DNA of 24,718 nt, from assembly GCA_003427395.1 (NCBI GenBank), contig BFEA01000070.1, forward strand, positions 3,838,737-3,863,454. The letters are read 5' to 3'. The notes beneath the pieces were generated by a model that was not told the DNA's origin, did not search any database, and was given only the letters and a program-made list of their open reading frames with translations. The position numbers and the translations under genes were made by a program. This document shows, in pieces, positions 1 to 9,398 of the stretch. Every line of letters begins with the position of its first letter. Position 1 is the stretch's first letter. Source of the DNA: Chara braunii (taxonomy: Eukaryota; Streptophyta; Charophyceae; Charales; Characeae).

Positions 1-45
<45 letters not shown>
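1..45. repeat. (AG)n dinucleotide microsatellite
   Basis: Uninterrupted AG repeat running off the left edge of the window. Confidence 0.97.
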
Positions 46-47
<2 letters not shown>

Positions 48-170
48 CTTGTGACTTTGAAACTTGACGATGTTGGATTCAAGATCGACATTGGGATTCA
101 GATATTTGAAGAGGGACTATTTGAGACTTGTAACGAAACTTAGTGTTGACGATATTCCCACCTTTTCCCC

Positions 171-245
171 TCTTCTTCGTCTGATCCCCTCGTCTTCATC
201 TGATTCCCTTCCGCTTCTTCGTCTGATCCCCTTCTCTTCGTCTAT
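171..245 (+). repeat. Short imperfect tandem repeat, ~20-22 bp unit
   Basis: About four diverged copies of a pyrimidine-rich unit built on CTTCGTCTGATCCC. It produces a Ser/Leu/Pro-rich reading frame that I do not regard as a gene. The rest of 46-420 holds nothing I can identify. Confidence 0.7.
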
Positions 246-449
246 GTATGGCTGACCTGACGCCTCCTTCCTGTATATAGCGCCAGACCCCTTCACACCA
301 TGGGACGATGATGATGTTGGGGCTGCATTGCAATATTGATTGTCGGATCATTGGTATCTAAGTCTTCCGCTACGCTATCCTGTGCTTTGTATGAGAGGTC
401 GGTTTTGTTCTGGTCTACACCTATACGGTATGTGACGGGGTGTGCGCTC

Positions 450-527
450 GTGTGTGAGAAAGAGAGAGAAGGAGAGAGAAAAGAAGAGAGAAAGGAGATA
501 AAAGGATGATGATGATGATGATGATGT
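450..527 (+). repeat. Purine-rich (GA)n/(GGA)n tract followed by (GAT)n
   Basis: Almost pure purine stretch of GAGA/GGAGA units that passes into seven GAT triplets. On the minus strand it lies in the intron-like sequence just 3' of mini-exon A. Confidence 0.8.
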
Positions 528-538
528 TAATGATGTGA

Positions 539-870
539 GGACACATACCTTGTATTGACGGTAGTCTGCATGGGCGACATCTTCTAGTTCTTCGGGTTGC
601 CGCTGACGTCAACAGTTGCATTGTCTTTTTGTAGTCTGTAGTAGCTGTGTAGAAGTAGGCTGGGCGCTGGGCGCTAAGATTAAGTGTGAAGGAACTAGAC
701 TCTTGTGCTGAGAGGAGAGAGTATGCTCTCCTTGGACATTGGTATTTAGTGCTACGAACCTCCATTGGTGTATTATAGGTGCAATGTTGCTCTTTGGACA
801 CGGTATGACTATCTGGCTTCAATGCGATGGTGTAATCTGAAGTTGTCATCTGGCTGTGCTTATCTTCGTT

Positions 871-908
<38 letters not shown>
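539..908 (-). repeat. Repeat module A: mini-exon-like segment plus (AAT)n
   Basis: First of four related modules. Read on the minus strand, an acceptor-like CGCCCAG ends at 660, a 111-nt exon-like segment spans 659-549, and a donor-like AAG|GTATGT follows (548-543). The (AAT)n tract at 908-872 is 213 nt upstream of the exon. One exon frame ends in residues ELEDVAHADYRQYK, resembling the Leu/Glu/Ala pattern of module C. That frame has an in-frame TGA further upstream, so the copy looks frameshifted. Whether it is a real exon or a decayed repeat cannot be decided by eye. Confidence 0.6.
872..908 (+). repeat. (ATT)n microsatellite of module A
   Basis: About 12 ATT triplets. Poly-Ile, poly-Leu and poly-Tyr frames across it are translation artefacts. 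Confidence 0.97.
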
Positions 909-1309
909 GTCCGATGTCTGTGTGTTGGGGAAAAGAGTGTGGGAGAAGAGAGAGACGTACCTGGATAGAGAAGAGAAGTCGGCATTGGTGTCGATGTCAT
1001 CACTCGCTGGTCGTCAAGTTGTCTATTTGCTTTCATGCTGTAGTTGCAGTATTAGGCTGTAGAGTAGATAGGGAGCCTGGCGCCATTCAAGAGAGAGAGC
1101 TACACTGGGTTAGGCTGTTGGTGTTGGCCGATTGGGCTGGGACATTGACTCATGATTCTGTCGTATCGTTCTCAAATGGATGGTTACTCGGTTCCATTGT
1201 GCTATCTGCTCTTGCTTTGACTACTCGGACTTCAGTGGGATTTTGTAGTTTGGATTTCTGTGCTTCGCCCACATTCTCGTTTCTTGCATTTTTTTTATAT
1301 TTATTATTA

Positions 1310-1348
<39 letters not shown>

Positions 1349-1364
1349 ATTATAATTATTATTT
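909..1364 (-). repeat. Repeat module B: mini-exon-like segment plus (AAT)n
   Basis: Second module. Minus strand: acceptor-like GCGCCAG (AG complement at 1077-1078), exon-like segment 1076-961 (116 nt), donor-like CAG|GTACGT (960-955), (AAT)n 225 nt upstream at 1364-1301. It shares with the others the plus-strand words GGGACATTG, TGGATGGTT and a GATTTTGTAGTTTGGATT-type stretch. Every frame through the exon has stops or lacks clear similarity, so this copy is the most decayed at protein level. Confidence 0.55.
1301..1364 (+). repeat. (ATT)n microsatellite of module B
   Basis: ATT repeat, slightly interrupted (ATAATTATAATT) towards its right end. Confidence 0.97.
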
Positions 1365-1751
1365 GCATGATTTTTGGACACGTGGCACCTGTGTATTGGG
1401 GTTGTGAGTGATACGAGAGACATACCTGGTGCTGGACACGTGCGGCATTGTCCAAGATCTGCTCGTACTTCAGAAAGCGGTTGTCGTCAGCTTCTGCATT
1501 GTAGTATAGGATAGTTAGGATCTGCCACATGTAGTCTGGGCGCCGAGCGCCAGACAAGATATCAACTCTGGTTCTTTGTTGATAACGATGATGGGACTAT
1601 TTCAGTATTGTCAACTGTGAACTCTTTGTGTGTTCTTATTTGGTGAATCTCGTGATGCAAGTCTGTTGTTGGTTCGAGATCAAGACTATCTGGTCTCATA
1701 TGTATGTTGCTGTTTGATTTCTAAAGTTCGCTATTGCTCATCTCCCTTGCA

Positions 1752-1830
<79 letters not shown>

Positions 1831-1840
1831 ATTATTATTA
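1365..1840 (-). repeat. Repeat module C: best-preserved mini-exon, plus (AAT)n
   Basis: Third module. Minus strand: acceptor GCGCCCAG (AG complement at 1536-1537), exon 1535-1426 (110 nt), donor CAG|GTATGT (1425-1420), (AAT)n 217 nt upstream at 1840-1752. The exon is fully open in one frame: after two leading bases it encodes 36 residues starting YMWQILTILYYNAEADD and ending LDNAARVQHQ, with a short amphipathic-helix character. I do not recognise the protein. The constant geometry and matching splice signals in the other modules are the main evidence that this is a duplicated exon unit. Confidence 0.6.
1752..1840 (+). repeat. (ATT)n microsatellite of module C
   Basis: Long ATT tract with one GTT interruption and one ATAATT interruption. 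1841-2090 beyond it has no recognisable feature. Confidence 0.97.
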
Positions 1841-2089
1841 TCAGTATTAGTAAGATCATACTAGCTTTCGTTCACGCTTCTCAGGCATGCAAGCAGTCGC
1901 GTAGCAAACCGGCGACAAGCGCCTAACTCAAAGCTCGAAGATATGGAAACCAGGACACAGTTCAGATGCAGGCTCGCTTCAATAAACTACGGCGCTCAAC
2001 ACTCTTACATCGTAGTGGTCAACACCGCTGCTCGCTTCACTCTTCTACTCCGGATCACCCTGAATACCCCGCATACACGTTCCATACAC

Positions 2090-2870
2090 TTTCTCTCACA
2101 AAGACAGGACAGACAGATACAGACAGGGAGAACAGACGAAGATTGGGACAAATAGACTAAAACAAAAGGGATCTGACAAGCTAGACAGGGGGGGGGACGA
2201 ACAACCGGGCCTACAAACAACAGCTGTCAGACTGAACAAAAACAGTCAAACCAATAGAAAGCGGACAGACAAACAGTCAGACAGGCTTAACAAACAAGAC
2301 AGAAACAGACAGGCTGAAGCAGACGGACATTGGTCAGGTTTCATATCTCGCGATCCACAGTCAGGGTTCATGAATTATTGGCAAAAGGTCAGGTCCCACA
2401 GATGAAAAGTCGTGACTTGCAAATTCGGAAAAACTACTAAGTCTTAACACGCTGAGGCAGACCGGTTAATGGGCCGGAGGCACTGAGACCAAGACAAGAC
2501 AAAAGGAAGCCTAAGCAAGCACGAACGAATGATCAGTCAGACACGGATAATGCAAGCAAACAGACTGGGGCGGACGAAACATGACAGATACTGACTGACA
2601 AATTGGGACGGACAGACAAAGAGATACAGGTAAACACACAAACAAACAAGAACATACATGCGAACGTGCGGACGCGCATACAGAGACGAAATGACAGACG
2701 TGAGTGGATGGACTGACAAACATTAACAAGTTGACAGTCGGTCATTCAAGTAAGTAAACACAGTCAGTCAGGCACACAGACACAGTCGGTTAGATAAAGC
2801 AAACACTGTCTGTCAAGCAGATACAGACAAGTGGTCGGACAATCAGCCGTGATCAAACCAATGAGCAGTT
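2090..2870 (+). repeat. Decayed GACA/CAGA tetranucleotide-derived region
   Basis: Dense scatter of GACAGACA, CAGACAG, CAGTCAG and AACAAAC words without long perfect runs: an old (GACA)n-type simple repeat that has accumulated substitutions. Several Cys/Ser/Val-rich minus-strand frames across it are by-products of the repeat. No gene supported here. Confidence 0.65.
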
Positions 2871-2875
2871 ATACA

Positions 2876-2945
2876 GGCACACACGCACACACACACAGAA
2901 GGAAGAAAGGGGGAAGGAGAGGCAGGTAAGGAAGGAAGGATGAGG
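2876..2945 (+). repeat. (CA)n followed by GGAAG-rich purine tract
   Basis: Short ACACAC run giving way to GAAGGAAGAAAGGGGGAAGGAG-type sequence. From here to 3390 I see nothing gene-like. Confidence 0.75.
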
Positions 2946-3390
2946 TGGTGTGGATACAGGCGCATGTTTGTGGAGTGCGTATGTGAGGAGTAAAACAATG
3001 GTGTGTGGGCAGGGCTACTATTTCACTAAGACCTTCACCAATGCGTCAGAAGACTAACCTTGACAATCCGTCCAAGATGCATTTGACTGGTGTATAGGGA
3101 TCCAAGACATCGTACGGATTCAGCAAGAGAAGGGGGTCTTTACGCCGACTATGCGGTTGACTGTCGGCTCGAACCCCTAAAGACAGGCAACTGAAAGATT
3201 GAGGAATTGATCGGACACAGACGTAAGGCCGCCGCCCGCATGAGAGAGAGCGGGAGGGAGGAAAAAAGAGCCTTGCCAGAACACGATTGACTGCCGTCGC
3301 GACAACTGTGCGATTCGCTCCCCGAGTACAAACATTCCCCTCCCGTTAACTATATAGGACAAGGAGGGTAAGCCGGTGCACGTTAATTGT

Positions 3391-3488
3391 ATTAATATTA
3401 TTTAATTACTATTACTATTATTATTATATTTTTTTTTAATTTATTATTATTGTTATTATTATTGTTATTATTATTATTATTATATTTA
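3391..3488 (+). repeat. Imperfect (ATT)n block
   Basis: ATT triplets interrupted by ATTACT, a T9 run and ATTGTT. There is no module-type exon about 215 bp to its left, so it is not a copy of the A-D modules. Confidence 0.9.
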
Positions 3489-3490
3489 TC

Positions 3491-3676
3491 TTGGTGAATG
3501 ATGATCCCAACAGGCCCATGACCATCCTCAAATAAAGGTAGGCCTGAATGACCGTTAGGGGCCTTTGCCTCATCATGTTCCAAGGTGGGTCTCAGACAGT
3601 TGATGCAAACTAGTAGCAGAAGATGCACCATGAGTTGAGCCAGGTTGGGGGGAGGGATCGATGCGCGCAGGGACAC
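3491..3676 (-). other. Unrecognised minus-strand open segment
   Basis: Open frame of about 60 residues on the minus strand containing the words NLAQLMVHLLLLVCINC and GHSGLPLFEDGHGPVG before it runs into the AAT repeat as poly-Asn. There is no start context, homology or splice signal I would trust. It could be a decayed exon or chance. Confidence 0.15.
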
Positions 3677-3801
3677 GCAGCGCGAGGTCTATCCATTGAA
3701 AAATAGCCACGGGGCGTCACCATATTCGCGCGCTGGCATGACGTGGTGTGGGTTGTGGCCAAGTAACTGGGGTGCTAGTAGGTCATGGCCAGGCACGCAG
3801 A

Positions 3802-3891
3802 ACAACAAACATGCACCCACACGGCTGGCAGGCAGGTGACCCCGAGACAACGAGCATGTGCCCGCACGGTCTTGCAAGCAGGCACGACAGC
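3802..3891 (+). repeat. 45-bp tandem duplication (two copies)
   Basis: 3802-3846 and 3847-3891 are diverged direct copies sharing ACAAC-AGCATG, CCC-CACGG and GCA-GCAGG blocks in the same order at a 45-bp offset. Confidence 0.7.
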
Positions 3892-4055
3892 AGTCACACA
3901 CGTATGGGCTTTGGGATAGGCACGAAGAATAGCAAGCGGGATAAAAAAGTGGAAAGGACAAAGATCTTCAACTGGTGACGAATCAATAAGACGTCCACGC
4001 TCACTTGTTCGCTGGAAGGTTAATCAGAATATTTGACAAAAAGTCTAGTATTTCG

Positions 4056-4247
4056 ATATTATTGTTATTATTATTATTATGTTTATTATCATTATTATTG
4101 CAACTAATATTACTATTATCATTAATACTATAAATAATTACCAATACCATAGTTATTATTATCCAATTATTATTATATTATTATTTCAATTATTATTATT
4201 ATTATTACTATTTTTTTATTATTATTAATATTATTATTATTATTACT
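4056..4247 (+). repeat. ATT-rich degenerate microsatellite block
   Basis: About 190 bp of ATT, ATC and ATA triplets with many interruptions. 4248-4800 to its right carries no feature I can identify. Confidence 0.9.
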
Positions 4248-4804
4248 TTCGTTTGTTTCTGTTGTTATTCTTGAAACGCCACGAGTGGGCGAAGGCCGGA
4301 AAGTGAAGAAAGCATGGGAAGAGGGAGACAGGTGTCACGATGTGATGGTGCCTGCCCCCTCCATCCTTCCCATTCTTTTGCCTTAGTCGGATCCAATAAA
4401 AATATCCATCTCTTTGAAAATGAGTGGCTGATGGTGAGTTTTTACTCATATAATATTAGTCTCTACAAGCTCTAAGTACTCGCAATCAGATGTGTTGGCC
4501 ATACATATCTGAATATAGGGCGATTGCGGGAGCTCTGCTGTAGTTCAGGAGGAACTCTGGAGGCAGGGAACCATGAGGTACGCATGACCATCCCCTTCCC
4601 ATATACCCTTACAGGCTACGCCCTTCTATTGGAGTGCCTGTATGATTGTATGATATACTGCTTATACCTTCTTCATGACTAAGATAATCAGATTGCAAAA
4701 AAGTATATGATTGAAATAAGAATTCTGCCTGATGAAATGGAAGGAACCTAAATTAACTAAGAAGGAACCTAAACTATTTGGACGTGAAAAACAAAGTAGG
4801 GCGA

Positions 4805-5935
4805 TGAAGGCTCATGTGTGAGCCGTCGTGCTACTTTTGTATGCTCTTACTTGACTAAGGGTTGACAATAAGGTACTCATGTGTGAGTCACTTTGCTCTC
4901 TGACGGTCCGACTGTCGTCGTGACAGGAAGGGGGTTCTAAAAATAACCTAGAAACTAAACTAAGTACTCTCATCCAGATCGGCTGTCGTCGTGATGGGAC
5001 GAGGGTACAAACAAAATACTTATAAACTAATCTAAGTACTCTCTACTTGAGCGACTGTAGTCGTGAGGGGATGAGTGTACAAACAATAACTTATGAACTA
5101 ATCTAAGTACTCTCTACCTGAGCGGATGTCGCCGTGAGGGGTCGAGGCTACAAACAACCACTTATGAACTAATCTAGGCACTCTCTACCGGAACGACTGT
5201 CGTCGTGAAGGGACGAGGGTACAAACAAATACTTATGAACTAATTCAAAGTACTCCTTACCAGATCGACCGTCGTCATGATGGGAAAAATGGGTACTAAC
5301 AATAGCTTATGAACTAAATCGGATACCCTCGACCGTAACGGCTGTCGTCGTGACGGGAAGGGGATATCTGAATATACTTATGAACTAGATTTGGTACTCT
5401 CTACCAGATCGACTGTCGTCGAGATGGGAGAAGAGTACCAACAATAACTTATAAACTAAAGTAGATAATCTCTACCGTAACGATTGTCGTCGTGTCGGGG
5501 AGGGGGTATCTGACTATAACTTATAAACTAAATAGGGGCTCTCTACCGGATCGACTGTCGTCGTGATGGGACAAGGGTACAAACCCAAACTTACGAACTA
5601 ATCTAAGTACTCTCTACCGGATCGGCTGTCGTCGTGATGGGACGAGGGTACAAGCAAAATACTTATGAACTAAAATAGGTACTCTCTACCAGATCGGTTG
5701 TCGTCGTGACGGGAGGAGGGTTCTGACACTGACTATGAGCTAACTTAGACACTCATGTGTGAGTTGCCTCACTACCTTACCAGATCGGTTGTCGTCGTGA
5801 CGGGAAAGGATGTCTAACATTGACTTATACAGTAAACTAGGTACTCATGTGTGAGTTACCTTACCTTCTACCGGATCAACTGTCGTCATGACAGGAAGAG
5901 GGGTCTGACTTTTACAAAATAATAAGGAAGGCTCC
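4805..5935 (+). repeat. Tandem array, ~71-bp unit, about 14 copies
   Basis: The core TGTCGTCGTGA (with variants) recurs at 4913, 4984, 5055, 5127, 5199, 5270, 5343, 5414, 5485, 5556, 5627, 5699, 5790 and 5881. Spacing is 71-73 bp except for the last two steps, which are 91 bp. Each unit also carries a TACTCTCTACC block before the core and a GGGTACAAAC...CTTATGAACTAA block after it. The two 91-bp steps contain an extra segment with ACTCATGTGTGAGT. Copies differ by roughly 10-25 percent by eye. There is no shared open frame. It may be a minisatellite or a transcribed repeat. Confidence 0.92.
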
Positions 5936-6740
5936 AGGGAGGGTCGTCCTCTTCACACGCTCAAGTCTAAGGATGACTAACAATCTGCAAAAAGTAGGAA
6001 ATCACATTTCTACTCTTCCTTTCCTAGGTTACTTACCTTGTGATAGTCCGAGCACCAAACCGGTAAAGTGGAGGCTTCTGTAGGAGTCACCTTATTACTT
6101 GTTTAACGGCTTGACTACTCATTACCCAAGGAAAGTAGTAGAGGGACTTTTGTTGGGGTCTGTCTATTACCTACTTGATTCTGTACTAACTCGCTAAGAG
6201 GGTACTCCTGTAGAGATACCCTAAACACTCGTCTTTTGCCCAAACTAACACGGTCTTATGACGATTAGCTTCGGAAGGGCAACAGGAAACCTTTGTTAGG
6301 ACTACCCTAATGCTCTCGTGAAGTGGACCTTCTCACGTGATTGTAGGGTCACCTATTATTCACGCTGACCGTTATTAACCTCTTGGAAAAAACTTACATC
6401 AAGATTCTTCAGAACGTTACCTAAAGCAAATAGTCGGTTGCTTCTCTAGGAGCCTCAACTATTTGTTGTAGGAACGATGCTCATGTGTGAGCTATCCTGT
6501 TACTCTGAGCAGATCTTATGTATACATTGAGTGAAACTAAAGGGAGATCAATACTTATGTGCGACTTACTCACCTGTCTGTTCAACTAACAAATTGCTTG
6601 GTATTGGCCAAGCAGCGGAAGATTCATGTCTGAATCGATCTACTACTTTAGTATGTCAGGACAAATTAAAGAGAAAGGAAAGAACAATGCTCATGTGGGA
6701 GCAAGGTCTTCTCACATCTGGAAAAGGAATAAGGAAATAA
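5936..6740 (+). repeat. Diverged flank of the 71-bp array with TGTN-loop hairpins
   Basis: Beyond the regular array, similar modules continue at irregular 57-90 bp spacing. The recognisable part is a short hairpin with a four-base TGTN loop: 6073-6088, 6145-6160, 6201-6220 (imperfect), 6479-6492, 6621-6636 and 6689-6702 (shortened). Related hairpins at 4810-4823, 4875-4888, 5751-5764 and 5843-5856 tie this region to the array. Confidence 0.6.
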
Positions 6741-6950
6741 GACAGGACCGCGGGAGAAAGAAGCTTGAGAACCGCCGCGTAGTCCATAACCGTCTATGAC
6801 TTTCGGATGGTAGGCCACAACAATGAATGATTTACATCTCGTCTACATGAGTGCCAAACGGTGCGCTTATCTCCAAGAGAGAGAATCAAATGACTGAGAG
6901 TAGGGTAAACATGAGTTTCCTTAAAGACGACTTAGGACACAGGCATGAGA

Positions 6951-6968
6951 CTCCTTTAGAGAAAGGAG
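6951..6968 (+). repeat. Perfect 7-bp hairpin
   Basis: CTCCTTT, loop AGAG, AAAGGAG. An isolated inverted repeat in otherwise featureless sequence (6741-7190). Confidence 0.6.
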
Positions 6969-7192
6969 AAAGTGACAGATGACTTAGGGTAGGGTTGTGA
7001 GAGTAAGACTAGGAATTAGACTTGGGACGTTGATCCGAGAGCTCACTACCCATGTCTAAGGACTCGACCTTTAGATATCAATATGTGGGAATCGAGTGGG
7101 GGTGTTGAATCTTTGTTGACCTGTGTGTGTGCAGATCCTTGTTTATCTACTGCATTTCAAGGAAGAGGTTCTACAGAAAGGACCCAAATTTT

Positions 7193-7210
7193 TGTTATCT
7201 CTCGATAACA
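7193..7210 (+). repeat. Perfect 7-bp hairpin
   Basis: TGTTATC, loop TCTC, GATAACA. Function unknown. 7211-7845 holds nothing I can identify apart from a repeated CCTGTGGTCA word near 7273 and 7301. Confidence 0.6.
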
Positions 7211-7845
7211 GGTCGGTTGTTACCGATTCAACTTTTCCCCTTTGACTTTATACCCACCTCTAAAGTCAAACCCTGTGGTCAGTAAAACCGTCACCTGTGG
7301 TCATTGCCTAAATGGTCCTAGTCACTCTCAAGGGTCCTTTGAAGAAATGTGAGGGGGTTCGGCTTACGTCTCAGGAAAGATAGAGTTGTCTTACATGGTT
7401 TGGGAAGTGAGGGACAATGTTAATGGTTGATGGTTCACGCCGTTAGTACATGGCATGTGAACTGTCTTTGCATCATTCCGTGCAGGTCTATTTTCTTGCG
7501 TGACTTTGGATTGAACTGGACGTGGTCTATTGAAAAGTTTCGGACACACGGCACTTTCGAAAGTGGAAAGGGTTCTCGACAGTAATATTTCCATATTCAT
7601 CATATATCCAACTTAGCTTCTATACTATTCTGATGTTCAGCGAAGTCATAACCTGTTAAGAAAGATAGGACGCTCTTTGGTAGAAAGAAGATTTGATTGG
7701 TCGAAAGAATAATACATTACGCATTAGCGGAAATAGACTGCCTTATTAAAAGTTCGACCTGAATATCCAACGGGTCAGTTCTAGGCGTCTTACCGCACGT
7801 ACCCCGTTTTATGCTACAACGATCGAGCAAACACCCTCGGCCGAC

Positions 7846-8106
7846 CTACCTCTACAAAGGCATGTAAAAACCTTCGCATGTGGGCCGGTAGCTTAGCAGG
7901 GATACGCCTACCTGAGGGTGGTGACAGCCTCTCGGGTAGAGGTAAGTTGTACCTCGCGACTCCCCGACCTGTCGTGGGGTGTCGTGAGAGGTATAGCACG
8001 TGCACACGGTTGGAGTGGTGACTGGTTCATTTTCATAAATAAATCCTGCGTGACACGACCGTGAGGTTCAGCGCTCCCAGCAGGGTGCGAGATTGCCGCG
8101 CGCGAC
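7846..8106 (+). other. Probable 3' portion of the left LTR (R/U5)
   Basis: This sequence ends four bases before a strong primer binding site, where the 5' LTR of a Ty3/Gypsy element should end; the last bases (GCGACA) are a plausible CA terminus. It holds an AATAAA at 8038-8043 and a fold-prone stretch (ACCTCTAC near 7850 can pair with GTAGAGGT near 7935; CCTCTCGGGTAGAGG is a local hairpin). TAGCTTAGCAGG at 7889-7900 also fits an RNA polymerase III A box, but I find no B box after it. The left LTR boundary was not found, and I could not identify a matching right LTR by eye. Confidence 0.4.
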
Positions 8107-8109
8107 AGA

Positions 8110-8127
8110 TGGCGCCGTTGCCAGGGA
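8110..8127 (+). promoter_or_regulatory. Primer binding site, tRNA-Asp type
   Basis: TGGCGCCGTTGCC is an exact complement of the 3' end of plant tRNA-Asp including CCA, and the match continues with one mismatch (A for G) through GGGA. This is the minus-strand primer site of an LTR retrotransposon. It fixes the + strand as the element's sense strand and the start of the internal region. 8128-8550 is a non-coding leader with no clear feature. Confidence 0.85.
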
Positions 8128-8550
8128 CCTTCGGCTGCCTGCCGGGGTCCTATGTAAACGGACCTGGGTCAGGTTAATTGATGCCCTATCAAAACGACAA
8201 GTAGAAAGGGGTAATTAAAGACACGAACCTTGCGTCGGAGAAAAGTACCTTGAGTTGGGACAAGTACAAGTTAACGTACCCGATATAACATTGCAAAGAG
8301 TTTTAATCTCGACAACTGCTCCTTTTGACTATTAAAGAAAGAAAATACAGGGAATTTTATAACGAAAGAGTCTGGCTATGTAATAAAATTTAACAAGTAT
8401 CAACGAGTTCCTTCTGGTTAAGGATCGTACCTCTAACTCTCAAAGATTGCCAATGCTACACAATCGTCTTAAATTTTCCTCGAATCCATACGTGTTATAA
8501 TCTATAGGTAACTAAGCTTCTTGGATATTCTTTTAAGTTAAATCTTAGCA

Positions 8551-9060
8551 ATGCCTCGCGGGCTTGGAGCTAGAAGCGGAAGAGGTGGACGACAGGGGAA
8601 GGCGACGGAAAGGCCGATTGATCTGACAAAGGAAAGAGAAGAGCGAGAGGAAGAAGAGGAGGAAGAGGAAAAATGTGAAGGGCCGCGTTTACGCTGGCAT
8701 CAAGAGGATTTCCGCGAGCGCATTCCATCTCTCGGAAAGATGGCTTACTACTCTTATAAATACGAGCAGCATTATGGCGCTCCGCCTCCACGATTCGAAC
8801 CACCTTCCTCTCGACGTTATTCTATGACATATCCCTCACCATCCTCTTCCTTGGCACGTCGTCAACAACAAGTGGCAGTGGTTCCACAACCACCTCAGCC
8901 TACTCTTCCACCTCCGCCGTCATATGTACCTGATCCGCCTGTAGTATCCCAGAATATACCAACAAACCATAGGTTATGTTTTACCATGACATTGTTCTCC
9001 CTATACCAGATTGAGATATGTTGCTTAATCTCATACCTGATATATAAAGGGGTTATCTGA
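8551..9060 (+). CDS. N-terminal retroelement ORF, acidic and Pro-rich, function unknown
   Basis: First open frame after the primer site, with ATG in a good plant context (AGCAATGCC). About 169 residues. In order: a basic Gly/Arg start (MPRGLGARSGRGGRQGK), a run of acidic residues (REEREEEEEEEE), a Tyr-rich segment (YYSYKYEQHYGAPPP), and a Pro/Gln-rich segment with PPPPSYVPDPP. The last ~30 residues become hydrophobic and probably read into an intron or decayed sequence. It may be the first exon of the ORF that resumes at 9399: a possible acceptor AACAG lies near 9366, but I found no convincing donor. I do not recognise the family. Confidence 0.45.
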   Translation: MPRGLGARSGRGGRQGKATERPIDLTKEREEREEEEEEEEKCEGPRLRWHQEDFRERIPSLGKMAYYSYKYEQHYGAPPPRFEPPSSRRYSMTYPSPSSSLARRQQQVAVVPQPPQPTLPPPPSYVPDPPVVSQNIPTNHRLCFTMTLFSLYQIEICCLISYLIYKGVI

Positions 9061-9398
9061 GAAAATGTTTTATCTCATTAATGAATAGAGATGATAATCG
9101 AGGGAAAACATTTAAGTGGGTAAGGGAGAAGGTATCTAGACTGGGGATGTGAAGTTTTGACTCTTGTGACCCTTACCTAAGACCAGGCTAAGACTAGGCT
9201 AATGAGTCTATGTGTGTACTTGGGAAATATAGGAAGGAAAATCCAGTAAAATAACTCCTTATTAATAGTAGAGAAAGACGGATTACTCCGTGGTAAGGGC
9301 ATCAGAAGTTAATAACTAAGACAGTACGTTAACTGGTCGCTCTTGTCTTGACAATTGTGAAAACAGGTCATAAAAGGGGTGGTCCGGATCCAATCTAG

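Noticed and set aside
869-1411. Open frames with poly-Ile, poly-Tyr or poly-Leu
   Set aside because: They are translations of (ATT)n microsatellites. The same applies to the poly-Asn frame at 3398-3676 and the frames at 1630-1926 and 24188-24637.
2005-2745. Cys/Val/Ser-rich minus-strand frames
   Set aside because: Composition artefacts of the decayed GACA/CAGA repeat.
4893-5935. CRISPR-like array
   Set aside because: The repeats are contiguous ~71-bp units with graded divergence, not short identical repeats alternating with unique spacers, and the setting is eukaryotic.
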